Part shown: in pieces, positions 15,363-22,643 of the stretch | How the letters are laid out: every line of letters starts with the position of its first letter | Position numbering within the stretch: the stretch's first letter is position 1 | Virus record (IMG/VR): IMGVR_UViG_3300049491_000970 | Span: 1-48,866 of that record | Source: a virus | DNA length: 48,866 bases | Direction: 5' to 3' (one strand) | Program-made: the position numbers and the translations under genes | The notes under the pieces: generated by a model | Told to the model about the DNA's origin: nothing | The model's input: only the letters and a program-made list of their open reading frames with translations | Databases searched by the model: none

Positions 15363-16379
15363 ATGACCACACCCTGCCGCGCCGATGGCCGGCCGATCCA
15401 CAAGTACAGCTACTCGGCCTACAACTCCCTGACCTCCCGCACCGACGTCTCGGCGCTGATCCCCGAGCAGGTCGTCAGCGACATGCTCGGCAAGGCGACC
15501 GAGGAGAGCGCGGTCCTGGCCCTGTTCCCCCGCATCCCCGTGGGTGGCGGACAGATCCGGTTCCCGATCCTGAGCGCCCTGCCGATCGCCTACTGGGTGT
15601 CCGGCGACACCGGTCTCAAGCAGACCACCGAGCTGTCCTGGGCGAACAAGTACATGACCATCGAGGAGATCGCGACGATCCTCCCGGTGCCCGAGAACGT
15701 GGTCGACGACTTCACGATGGACATCTGGGAGGAATCGAAGCCGCTGCTCGTCGAGGCGATCGGCCGAGTCCTGGACGAGGCCGTCTTCTTCGGCGCGAAC
15801 GCTCCGGCGTCGTTCCCGACCAACATCCTCGCCGCCGCGGCAGCCGCGGCCAACGTGGTCGACGAGGGTACGAACGCTGCCGCCGCCGGCGGCTTCCTGG
15901 GCGACGTCGACGACCTGTACGCCAAGATCGAGGCGGACGGCTACGACGTGACCGGCTTCCTCGGCCCCGTATCGCTGCGCTCGAAGCTGCGCAAGACCCG
16001 GGCCACCGATGGTCAGCGCCTAGACGCCGGCCGGGTGGCCGGCGACCTGAACAGCCTGGACGGCTACCGGATCGTCTACCCGATGCGCGGCCTGTGGCCG
16101 GTCTCGGGTGGCGTCGGAGTGAACGGCGTCCGGCTGCTCGGCGGATCGTGGGGTCAGTTCCGGGTCGGCATCCGCAAGGACGTCTCCTACAAGGTCCTCG
16201 ACCAGGCGGTGATCACCGACAACACCGGTGCCATCGTCTACAACCTGCCGCAGCAGGACATGATCGCGCTGCGGGTGACCTTCCGGGTCGGCTGGCAGGT
16301 CTCCAACCCGATCAACAACGACCAGCCCACCGAAGGCAGCCGGTACCCGGTCGGGTACATCCGGACTGTCGGCGCCTGA
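15363..16379 (+). CDS. Major capsid protein (HK97 fold)
   Basis: This 338-residue protein is the probable shell subunit. Features of the HK97-fold family are an early EESAVLALFPRIPVGGGQIRFPIL strand-loop segment, an ETTELSWANKYMTIEEIATILPVPENVVDD-type E-loop/P-domain part (similar wording near residues 88-118), an Ala-rich middle, and a C-terminal DMIALRVTFRVGWQVSNP. The ATG at 15363 follows GAAAGGGG; a longer frame upstream overlaps the scaffold and is rejected. It lies between the scaffold and the small head proteins. Confidence 0.9.
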   Translation: MTTPCRADGRPIHKYSYSAYNSLTSRTDVSALIPEQVVSDMLGKATEESAVLALFPRIPVGGGQIRFPILSALPIAYWVSGDTGLKQTTELSWANKYMTIEEIATILPVPENVVDDFTMDIWEESKPLLVEAIGRVLDEAVFFGANAPASFPTNILAAAAAAANVVDEGTNAAAAGGFLGDVDDLYAKIEADGYDVTGFLGPVSLRSKLRKTRATDGQRLDAGRVAGDLNSLDGYRIVYPMRGLWPVSGGVGVNGVRLLGGSWGQFRVGIRKDVSYKVLDQAVITDNTGAIVYNLPQQDMIALRVTFRVGWQVSNPINNDQPTEGSRYPVGYIRTVGA

Positions 16380-16397
16380 GACCAGGAGGACACGGAC

Positions 16398-16799
16398 ATG
16401 CCAGATCAGGCACCCCTCATCCGCAAGTACGAGGCGGAGGTCTCGGCGGTCGCAGCCGCCGCGACCGACTCCGCCCCGATCCGTGCCGAGTACGCCGGCA
16501 CGGTCACGTCGGTCACCTACGTCCCCAAGGCGGCGATCACCGGCGCGGCGACGAACAACCGGACCGTCTCGGTGGTCAACCGGCTCCAGGACGGCACCGG
16601 CTCGGCGGTCGTGGCCTCGCTCAACTTCGCCTCGGGCATCAACGCCGCGGCGTACGACGAGAAGACCATCACCCTGTCCGGCACGCCCGCGAACCTCGTC
16701 GTCGCCGAAGGCGACGTCCTCGAGGTCCGCTCGGCGGCGGTGGGCACCGGTATCGCCGACCCCGGTGGCACCGCTTTCGTCACGATCAGCCGCAGCTGA
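16398..16799 (+). CDS. Probable capsid decoration protein
   Basis: This 133-residue beta-rich protein is full of Ala, Thr, Val and Gly (VTSVTYVPKAAITGAATNNRTVSVVNRL; GSAVVASLNFASG), as in head decoration or spike proteins. It follows the major capsid gene by 18 bases with a strong AGGAGGA site. Position and composition are the only evidence; no sequence motif identifies a named family. Confidence 0.65.
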   Translation: MPDQAPLIRKYEAEVSAVAAAATDSAPIRAEYAGTVTSVTYVPKAAITGAATNNRTVSVVNRLQDGTGSAVVASLNFASGINAAAYDEKTITLSGTPANLVVAEGDVLEVRSAAVGTGIADPGGTAFVTISRS

Positions 16800-16813
16800 G
16801 GAAGGACATCGTC

Positions 16814-17113
16814 ATGACCGAGGAGAACAAGAGCGCCGCGAAGTCGGCGGAGAAGCCGACGGCGGCTCCGCAGCGCAGGGCGCAGCAGGTGCAGACCACC
16901 AATCCGCCCCGCCAGGACCTGCTGGCCGCGAATGCGGTGGCCGACGAGCCGGGCGCGGCCGCTCTGCAGAACTTCGTCAAGGAGCAGTCCGACCGGCACG
17001 CTGCGCAGGGTCACCGGGGCGACAAGACCGATCGGACCCCGAACGAGAACTACACCGTGGCGGGTGTCGGGGCGGGCCTGCCCACCCCGGAGACGACCGT
17101 CGTCCAGGAGTGA
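16814..17113 (+). CDS. Disordered small head-region protein
   Basis: This 99-residue protein starts at an ATG with AGGAAGGA upstream. It is largely disordered and rich in K, E, A, Q and P (TEENKSAAKSAEKPTAAPQRR), with one likely helix (AAALQNFVKEQSDRHAA). No family was recognised. Its place between decoration protein and head-tail connector suggests a minor head or assembly role. Confidence 0.7.
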   Translation: MTEENKSAAKSAEKPTAAPQRRAQQVQTTNPPRQDLLAANAVADEPGAAALQNFVKEQSDRHAAQGHRGDKTDRTPNENYTVAGVGAGLPTPETTVVQE

Positions 17114-17116
17114 TCG

Positions 17117-17608
17117 ATGCCGTTCGCCGCAACGGTCGGTGACGTCGAGGCTCGGTACCGGGAACTGGCCGGTACCGAGTCCGACCTCGCCGCGGTGCTG
17201 GTGCAGGACGCGCTGACGAAGCTGCGTGGCCTGCGCCCTAGTGTCCCCGGCCTGATCCAGACGGCCGACACCGCGGCGGCAGCGGTCGGCGCGACGCCGG
17301 CGCAGACCCAGACGGCCGCCGACTGGGCTCGCCTGGTCAAGCTGGCGGTGGCCGAGGCGGTGATCAGGGTCCTGGTCAACGCCGAGCAGTTCAGATCCAC
17401 CTCGGTCGGTGCGGACGGTTCGATCTCGGTCAGCTACACCGTGGCGGCCGAGGTTCCCCGGGCCCGCCTGGCGTTCTCGGGGGACGACCTGGCCGACCTG
17501 GACCGCAAGATCCGCCAGACCACCGGTTCGGGGTCGGTGGTCACCATCGGGTTGACCGCGCTGGCCACCGAGGCCGAGACCGCGCCTTCGACGCTCCCAT
17601 TGCCCTGA
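17117..17608 (+). CDS. Head-tail connector (Gp19/Gp15/Gp42-like)
   Basis: This 163-residue protein opens with a helical domain (VGDVEARYRELAGTESDLAAVLVQDALTKL, about 7-36), continues with a helix rich in A/V (WARLVKLAVAEAVIRVLVN), and ends with FRSTSVGADGSISVSY, a Q/R-type strand that is characteristic of actinophage connector proteins of the Gp19/Gp15/Gp42 group. It should join the portal ring to the neck. ATG with AGGAG. Confidence 0.75.
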   Translation: MPFAATVGDVEARYRELAGTESDLAAVLVQDALTKLRGLRPSVPGLIQTADTAAAAVGATPAQTQTAADWARLVKLAVAEAVIRVLVNAEQFRSTSVGADGSISVSYTVAAEVPRARLAFSGDDLADLDRKIRQTTGSGSVVTIGLTALATEAETAPSTLPLP

Positions 17609-17619
17609 CAGGAGATCGC

Positions 17620-18324
17620 ATGAACCACAGCAGCACAGCGACGGGTCGACTGGCCGGGGTGGCGTTGCGGCTGCCGTCCCAGCCGGCGGTGCGCACCACC
17701 GACGACGCCGTCCGGCACGGTCAGCGCTGGCGTCGCTGGCGGCCCACCATCAGCCTGACCCGGCTTCAGCGCCAGGGGCTGGAGTGGCAGCGGGAGAACG
17801 CCGAGCACTTCGAGCGCAGCCTAGACTCGATGCGCCGTTTCGAGTCGAACCCGGGTCCGATGGGCACGCTGTGGGGCGCGGTGCTGCGCCCGAGCGGTGA
17901 GGTCCTCGATCTCGGCCTGATGTCCTGCCGAGTGGTGACCGACACGGGGACGGCGTACCTGATCGATTCCCTGCAGGGCCTGGTGGAGCCGGAGCTGCTG
18001 CGCTACCACGGGATCGGGACGTCGACCACGGCGGAGTCGGCGGCTCAGACCGCCCTGGTCACCGAGCTGACCACCCAGTACAACCCGTCGAACACCCGGG
18101 CGACCGGTTCGCAGGGGGAGCAGTCCGGAGACTCCAAGACGTACGAGACGATCGGCACGAACACGGTCTCGGCGACGGTCGCGATCACCGAGCACGGCCT
18201 GTTCAGCCAGGCCGCGGTCGGTGGTGGCACGATGCTGGACCGCAGCGTTTTCAGCGTGGTCAACCTGGTCTCCCCCGAGTCGTTCGCCACGACCTACCGG
18301 TACACCCTGCCGTCCGGCGGGTAG
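17620..18324 (+). CDS. Conserved virion protein, unknown role
   Basis: This 234-residue protein has a basic N-terminus with a charged helix, then a beta-rich domain with VTDTGTAYLIDSL, LLRYHGIGTSTTAESAAQTALVTEL and ITEHGLFSQAAVGGGTMLDRSVFSVV. I recognise this domain as common in siphovirus structural modules, but its position in the particle is not known to me. The ATG follows AGGAG. It lies between the connector and a repeat-bearing beta protein. Confidence 0.7.
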   Translation: MNHSSTATGRLAGVALRLPSQPAVRTTDDAVRHGQRWRRWRPTISLTRLQRQGLEWQRENAEHFERSLDSMRRFESNPGPMGTLWGAVLRPSGEVLDLGLMSCRVVTDTGTAYLIDSLQGLVEPELLRYHGIGTSTTAESAAQTALVTELTTQYNPSNTRATGSQGEQSGDSKTYETIGTNTVSATVAITEHGLFSQAAVGGGTMLDRSVFSVVNLVSPESFATTYRYTLPSGG

Positions 18325-18327
18325 CCC

Positions 18328-19356
18328 GTGACCACCTACGCCTCCGACTCGTTCACGGGGGCCGACGATGCACCGTGGTCGACAGGGACCTGGGCGTTCG
18401 CCAACTCGACGACGGGGTCGCTGACGTTCCTGGCCGGCAATCAGGGCCGGATGGACGCCGGCAGCCTGACCAGCTACGCGGGAAAGTGCGCCCGCGTCCT
18501 CGTCGCGACCTCGGTGGTGCCCGCCCGGATCCGGAAGCGGGTGACCTTCCGGTTCACCGGCGACGGGGCGATCCGCGGTTACCTGCGCGCCGACTCCTCG
18601 CTGGATGACCGGACCGGTTACGTCTTCACGATGAACCGGGCCCTGCAGGTCGTGACGGTGTACCGGGTGGTGAACTACGCCGTCCAGCCGCTCGGTTCGG
18701 TGTCGTACACGATCGCCCAGGACGTCACTCACGAGGTCGACTTCCAGGCGATCGGCAACCAGATCTCGTTGTGGGTGTGGCTGGTCGGGGATGCGAAGCC
18801 GATGACGCCGACGATCCAGGTGACGGACGGCACGATCACGGCGCCGGGGTCGATCGGTCTGGTGGCGATCGGTGGGAGCGCGGCCTGGTTCAAGGTCGAC
18901 ATCGAGGACTTCGTCGCCTCCGACGGCCAGGGTGAGATCACCCTGACCGGGTCGGCGACGGCGACGGGTACGCTGCTGCGCCAGCCGCGACGGATCTTCT
19001 CCGGGTCCTCCACCGCCACTGGTGTCCGGCTCGGCAGCAAGGTGATCCTGCGGACCTTCACCGGGTCCGCGAGCGCCACCGGCACTCTGCTGCGAGCTCG
19101 GCTGCGCACCCTGACCGGGTCGGCGACGGCGACAGGCACGCTGCTGCGCCAGCCGCAGCGGATCATGACGGGCACCGCGTCTGCGACCGGCACGCTTCGT
19201 CGAGGCCTGCTGCGCACCCTGACCGGGTCGGCGACGGCGACGGGGACCCTGGTTCCTCAGTTCCTCGGCCGCATCGTGGGCGACTCGGCCACGGTCCAGA
19301 TGGCCGCACGGGCTCTATCGTGGGTGCGGATCACGGCGCGGAAATGGACGAGTTGA
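18328..19356 (+). CDS. Beta-sandwich virion protein with C-terminal repeats
   Basis: This 342-residue protein starts at GTG. Residues 1-200 resemble a LamG/concanavalin-type sandwich (DSFTGADDAPWST; GNQGRMDAGS; EVDFQAIGNQISLWV; PGSIGLVAIGGSAAWFKVDIEDF). From about 205 to 318 it has six units of 18-20 residues with consensus LTGSATATGTLLR. Such modules often bind sugars or form surface appendages. Its position among head-tail connector genes rather than tail fibres is unusual. Role inferred only. Confidence 0.7.
   Translation: MTTYASDSFTGADDAPWSTGTWAFANSTTGSLTFLAGNQGRMDAGSLTSYAGKCARVLVATSVVPARIRKRVTFRFTGDGAIRGYLRADSSLDDRTGYVFTMNRALQVVTVYRVVNYAVQPLGSVSYTIAQDVTHEVDFQAIGNQISLWVWLVGDAKPMTPTIQVTDGTITAPGSIGLVAIGGSAAWFKVDIEDFVASDGQGEITLTGSATATGTLLRQPRRIFSGSSTATGVRLGSKVILRTFTGSASATGTLLRARLRTLTGSATATGTLLRQPQRIMTGTASATGTLRRGLLRTLTGSATATGTLVPQFLGRIVGDSATVQMAARALSWVRITARKWTS
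18942..19253 (+). repeat. Six GSATATGTL peptide-coding repeats
   Basis: The DNA codes six tandem units of 54-60 bases within the preceding gene. Units alternate in their linkers (QPRRI or QPQRI in some, ILRT/RLRT/LLRT in others), so the pattern is a two-unit super-repeat. Sequence identity is highest in the ACCGGGTCGGCGACGGCGAC core, which suggests recent duplication or recombination. Confidence 0.8.
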
Positions 19357-19365
19357 GGAGGTCAT

Positions 19366-19668
19366 GTGCTGACTCCTGTTCAGGCCGACTCCCGGGAGAT
19401 CTACGTCGGACAGGCCCTCGAGGTGAGCGCCGAGTTCCGGGTCAAGGGCGAGCCCAAGGACCCGACCGTCCTGTACTTCCGCACCAAGACACCATCGGGG
19501 ACCACGTCGACGAAGGCGAAGGCGGCCCTGGACACCACCGAGACCGGCTTCTGGTCCTCGGTGGTCGTGGTCACCGAGCCGGGCTGGTGGGTGTTCCGCT
19601 TCGAAGGCTCGGGGGTGGCCGACGGCGTCAACGAGCTGAGGGTGTACGTCAAACCGTCCGAGTTCTGA
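19366..19668 (+). CDS. Small Ig-like head-tail protein
   Basis: This 100-residue protein starts at GTG with a strong GAGGAGG site. The alternation of strands (REIYVGQALEVSAEFRV; PTVLYFRTKTPSG; TGFWSSVVVVTEPGWWVFRFEGSG) suggests an immunoglobulin-like sandwich. It is located among connectors. A decoration or neck role is likely but unproven. Confidence 0.7.
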   Translation: MLTPVQADSREIYVGQALEVSAEFRVKGEPKDPTVLYFRTKTPSGTTSTKAKAALDTTETGFWSSVVVVTEPGWWVFRFEGSGVADGVNELRVYVKPSEF

Positions 19669-19684
19669 TCCGAGGAGATAGACC

Positions 19685-19861
19685 GTGCCGAACCGCGAAG
19701 AAGACACCAAGCCCGCACCGGAACCGACCCCGGCGCCGGCCGCCGCCCCGGCGCAGGAGCCGGTCGTCGGTGACTACCCGGAGCGCCCGTACGCCCAGGC
19801 CGTGACCGCCGAGCACCGCGCGGTGCTCGAGGAGGCCGGCCAGTTCCCCGCCGAGGAGTGA
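19685..19861 (+). CDS. Small proline-rich acidic protein
   Basis: A GTG with GAGGAG upstream opens a 58-residue frame that stops three bases before the next ATG. The first half is Pro/Ala-rich and disordered (KPAPEPTPAPAAAPAQEP); the second half has YPERPYAQAVTAEHRAVLEE, a short helix. Spacing and codon use support a real gene although it is short. No family was recognised. Confidence 0.7.
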   Translation: MPNREEDTKPAPEPTPAPAAAPAQEPVVGDYPERPYAQAVTAEHRAVLEEAGQFPAEE

Positions 19862-19864
19862 GCG

Positions 19865-20263
19865 ATGCCCGACGTCCGCAGGATCGTCGCGATCGGGCGC
19901 CGGTTGATCGGTGAGACCCTCCTCGACGAGGCGGTGATCGGCGACCGAACCCTGGTGGCCGACGGGTACGGCGGCTGGACCGAGACCTGGACGAACCGAA
20001 CGAGCCGCGTCCCGTGCCGTTACGTCGCCCGCCAGGCCGGCGCCCAGGCCGACTCCGACCCGCGTACCGGGCTGGGCGAGTACGGATTCCCCGAGGGGGT
20101 CGCGGTGCTGCTCGCCTACGACGTGCCGATCGAGGAGGGCGACCGGATCACCGACCCGCGCACCGGGAACCGCTGGATCGCGACGGCCCGCCGCTCCCCG
20201 GACTCGGTCCTGTCGACGCTGACCCGGGTGATCGTGCGCGAGATGGACGACGGCACCCCATGA
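19865..20263 (+). CDS. Head closure/stopper protein (DUF6093-like)
   Basis: This 132-residue protein has an N-terminal helix (RRIVAIGRRLIGETLLDEAV) followed by beta strands with YGGWTETWTN, VAVLLAYDVPIEEGDRITDPRTGNRWI. The strand-turn pattern ending in GDRITDPRTGNRW is typical of siphovirus head-closure proteins and of the DUF6093 group in actinophages. It should sit under the connector and hold DNA inside. The stop overlaps the next start (ATGA). Confidence 0.75.
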   Translation: MPDVRRIVAIGRRLIGETLLDEAVIGDRTLVADGYGGWTETWTNRTSRVPCRYVARQAGAQADSDPRTGLGEYGFPEGVAVLLAYDVPIEEGDRITDPRTGNRWIATARRSPDSVLSTLTRVIVREMDDGTP

Positions 20264-20613
20264 CCAGGTGGCGGGTCAAGCGCAACGACTTCCCGAAGGT
20301 CGTCGAGGCGATGGGTCGCAAGATTCCCGATGGGGTGACCCGGACCGGTACGGAGATGCAGGAGCACCTGCAGCCGATCATCTGGATCGACACCGGCGTC
20401 CTGCTCGGCACGACACGGGTCGACTCGACGGGGCGGACCTCCGTCCAGGTCGCGGTCGGCTGGAACACCGGCGTCGGCTTCTACGCTGCCTACCAGGAGT
20501 TCGGCACGAGTCGGCAGCGGGCCCGCCCGATCGTCGGCCCGACGGCGATGCTGTTCGAGCCGCGCTTCGCAAAGATCATGGCCGACGTGGTCAGGGAGGC
20601 GTGCCGGGTATGA
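20260..20613 (+). CDS. Tail completion protein (HK97 gp10-like)
   Basis: This 117-residue protein shows the HK97 gp10-like pattern: an N-terminal helix (DFPKVVEAMGRKIPDGVTRTG), the DTGVLLGTTRV strand, GFYAAYQEFGTSRQRARP and a final helix. The FGTSRQRARPIV motif is the clearest mark. It links the neck to the tail tube. The start is in ATGA with the previous stop, and the stop is in ATGA with the next start. Confidence 0.85.
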   Translation: MTRWRVKRNDFPKVVEAMGRKIPDGVTRTGTEMQEHLQPIIWIDTGVLLGTTRVDSTGRTSVQVAVGWNTGVGFYAAYQEFGTSRQRARPIVGPTAMLFEPRFAKIMADVVREACRV

Positions 20614-21032
20614 GCACCGGGATCGAGGTCGTCGACATCGCCGACCGCTGGTTGCTGGCCACCCTGACCGGCGACTCGACGCTGTCGACGATGGTCGGCG
20701 GCCGGATCAGCGGCGACGAGTACCCGACGGAATGGGCGAACCCGCTGGTGCACTTCGACATGTCCTCGACCCGCGACATCTACGGGGTCGGTGCGGTCCG
20801 GATCGGAGTGCAGGCGGTCTACCTGGTCAAGGTGATCGGGGAGGGGTCGAGCTACGCCGCGCTGCGCCCGATCGCCCGGCGCGTCGACGAGTTGCTGCAC
20901 GACGCGAGGGCGACGACGGCCTACGGGCACATCGAGTGCTGGCGCGAGGCGGCAGTCCGCTACGGCGAGACGATGGTCGGGGTCAGGTACCGGCACCTGG
21001 GCGGGATGTACCGCGTCTTCGCGGCGACATAG
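20610..21032 (+). CDS. Tail terminator protein
   Basis: This 140-residue protein has an N-terminal helix (VVDIADRWLLATLTG), a short strand with GGRISGDEYP, then a strand with VGAVRIGVQAVYLVKVI, a helix with LRPIARRVDELLHDAR, and a last YRHLGGMYRVFAAT strand. This order matches tail terminator proteins (the lambda gpU/DUF3168 type) that cap the tail tube. Placement directly before the major tail protein supports this. Confidence 0.75.
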   Translation: MSTGIEVVDIADRWLLATLTGDSTLSTMVGGRISGDEYPTEWANPLVHFDMSSTRDIYGVGAVRIGVQAVYLVKVIGEGSSYAALRPIARRVDELLHDARATTAYGHIECWREAAVRYGETMVGVRYRHLGGMYRVFAAT

Positions 21033-21092
21033 CACGAGGGCGCCGGGCTAGCCTGACGCGCGAAGGCCTGACCGCGCACCAGAGGAGACCCA

Positions 21093-22094
21093 GTGGCCGA
21101 GCGCAGCTCCATCAGCCAGGGTGTGTCCCTGGGTGTCGAGACCACCCCCGGCACCGCGGTCGCCGCGACCCGCCGCCTCGGCTCCATCGGCTTCAGCCCC
21201 GGCGTGAAGGCGGAGTTCACCGAGCAGCGCCCGATGGGCCAGAAGTGGCTCAACGCGGCGATCATCGGCAAGGAGTGGAGCGAGTCGGCGATCGAGGGGT
21301 CGCCGTGCTACACCGAACTGCCCTACATCTTCGCCTCGCTGCTGTCGACGCCGACGATCACCGCGATCCTCGACGGCGCCACATCGACCGGTGGCCGGAC
21401 GTGGCTGTTCGGGACCAGCTCCAGCAACGATGACACCCCGAAGACGTACACGGTCGAGCAGGGGTCCTCGGTCCGTGCGCACCGCGCCGGCAACGTCATC
21501 ATCAACGAGATGACGCTGGGGTTCTCCCGCGAGGAAGTGACCCTGGAGGGATCCGCACTGGGACAGGCGATCGAGGACGGGATCACCCTGTCGGCCGGGG
21601 TCACCCAGCTGCCGCAGGTGATGGCGATCCCGAAGAACTTCAGCGTCTACCTGGACACCACCGCGGCCGGCCTGGGCACCACGAAGCTGACCCGGGTGCT
21701 GTCCGGAGAGATCGGCATCAGCGACCGGTACGGTCCGCTGTGGGTGGTCGATGCGGCCAAGCCGTCGTTCGTGACCACGATCGAGACCACGCCGACCGGG
21801 TCGGCGAAGCTGCTCCTCGAGGCGGACGCCCAGGGCATGGCGCCGCTGGTGGACATGCGTGCCGGTACCACGAAGTTCCTGCGGGTCGAGGCGGTCGGCG
21901 CGAACATCTACACCGGCGGGGTGACGGTCAACCACCGGCTGCGCTGGGACGCCGCGGTGCAGGTCTCGGAGCCGGAGGAGTTCTCCGACGAGGACGGCGT
22001 CTACGCGATGGGCTGGGGCTTCTCGTTCGTGCACGACGCGACCTGGGGCAAGGCCACTTCGGTCGAGGTCATCACGACCACCACGGCGCTCTAG
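21093..22094 (+). CDS. Major tail tube protein
   Basis: This 333-residue protein starts at GTG with AGAGGAG upstream. The N-terminus (SLGVETTPGTAVAATRRL) is typical of siphovirus tail tube subunits that stack into hexameric rings. A central ITLSAGVTQLPQVM and late strands (YTGGVTVNHRLRWDAAVQV) support a beta-rich fold. The order terminator, tube, chaperones, tape measure is the standard one. Confidence 0.85.
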   Translation: MAERSSISQGVSLGVETTPGTAVAATRRLGSIGFSPGVKAEFTEQRPMGQKWLNAAIIGKEWSESAIEGSPCYTELPYIFASLLSTPTITAILDGATSTGGRTWLFGTSSSNDDTPKTYTVEQGSSVRAHRAGNVIINEMTLGFSREEVTLEGSALGQAIEDGITLSAGVTQLPQVMAIPKNFSVYLDTTAAGLGTTKLTRVLSGEIGISDRYGPLWVVDAAKPSFVTTIETTPTGSAKLLLEADAQGMAPLVDMRAGTTKFLRVEAVGANIYTGGVTVNHRLRWDAAVQVSEPEEFSDEDGVYAMGWGFSFVHDATWGKATSVEVITTTTAL

Positions 22095-22107
22095 TACTCT
22101 CCGCTGC

Positions 22108-22428
22108 GTGAAGATCTCCGAGGCCCTCGGCGCCGCGAAACCCCTGATCGTCCCGATCGGCGACGGCACCCTGAACGTGACGTACGTGCCCGCCGACTAC
22201 ACCGCGCTGGAGCTGGAGGAGATCGTCGCCGGGGAGTCTGACACCCGGATCCGTGCGGTGGTCGACCTGTTCGTCAAGCACGTCAAGGCGTGGGACCTGG
22301 AGTTCAACGACCGCAACGAGCTGATCCCGCTCGATTCGGAGGTACTGCGTACCGAGGTCCCGATGCACATCCTCGCCGCGGTGCTCAAGGCAGTGCAGAA
22401 GGAGACGAGCCCAAACCCGGAAGCGTGA
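22108..22428 (+). CDS. Tail assembly chaperone, first (gpG-like)
   Basis: This 106-residue acidic protein (VPADYTALELEEIVAGES; DLFVKHVKAWDLEF) lies between tube and tape measure genes, where the gpG-type chaperone belongs. It should coat the tape measure during tail assembly. The GTG start has no clear ribosome site. Near its end the frame carries C CCA AAC at 22410-22416, a canonical X XXY YYZ slippery site in the correct phase, so a fraction of ribosomes probably shift to -1 and make a fusion with the next gene. Confidence 0.82.
   Translation: MKISEALGAAKPLIVPIGDGTLNVTYVPADYTALELEEIVAGESDTRIRAVVDLFVKHVKAWDLEFNDRNELIPLDSEVLRTEVPMHILAAVLKAVQKETSPNPEA
22410..22416 (+). promoter_or_regulatory. 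Predicted -1 ribosomal frameshift site
   Basis: The heptamer CCCAAAC is read C CCA AAC in the gpG-like frame. Slipping back one base continues as PGSVKLLKRYL in the -1 frame of the second chaperone, passing the stop at 22426-22428. Phage tail genes classically use such a shift (lambda G/GT). No downstream hairpin was worked out. Confidence 0.72.
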
Positions 22429-22625
22429 AGCTCCTCAAGCGCTACCTGGTGACGGGTGGCCAGCTCGGGGAGATTCCCTTGTGGTACCGGATCATCCGGT
22501 CTGCCCGCTACCTGAAGGTGGCTCCGTGGGAGCTGGCCTCACGCTCGGCGTTCTGGCTGCACGCGGCCGAATCGGCGCAGGCCGTCGAGGCCGATGTCCA
22601 GAATAGGGCGCAGTCGAGACGCTGA
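22425..22625 (+). CDS. Tail assembly chaperone, second (gpT-like part)
   Basis: This frame lies -1 relative to the first chaperone and codes 66 residues from a GTG in the GTGA junction. It is probably made chiefly as the C-terminal part of a fusion through the slippery site at 22410-22416 (whole product 22108-22625, about 172 residues). The sequence (LLKRYLVTGGQLGEIPLWYRIIRSARYL) is basic and helical. The separate GTG could also be used. Confidence 0.75.
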   Translation: MKLLKRYLVTGGQLGEIPLWYRIIRSARYLKVAPWELASRSAFWLHAAESAQAVEADVQNRAQSRR

Positions 22626-22643
22626 GCAGCCGAGGGAGGCGAC

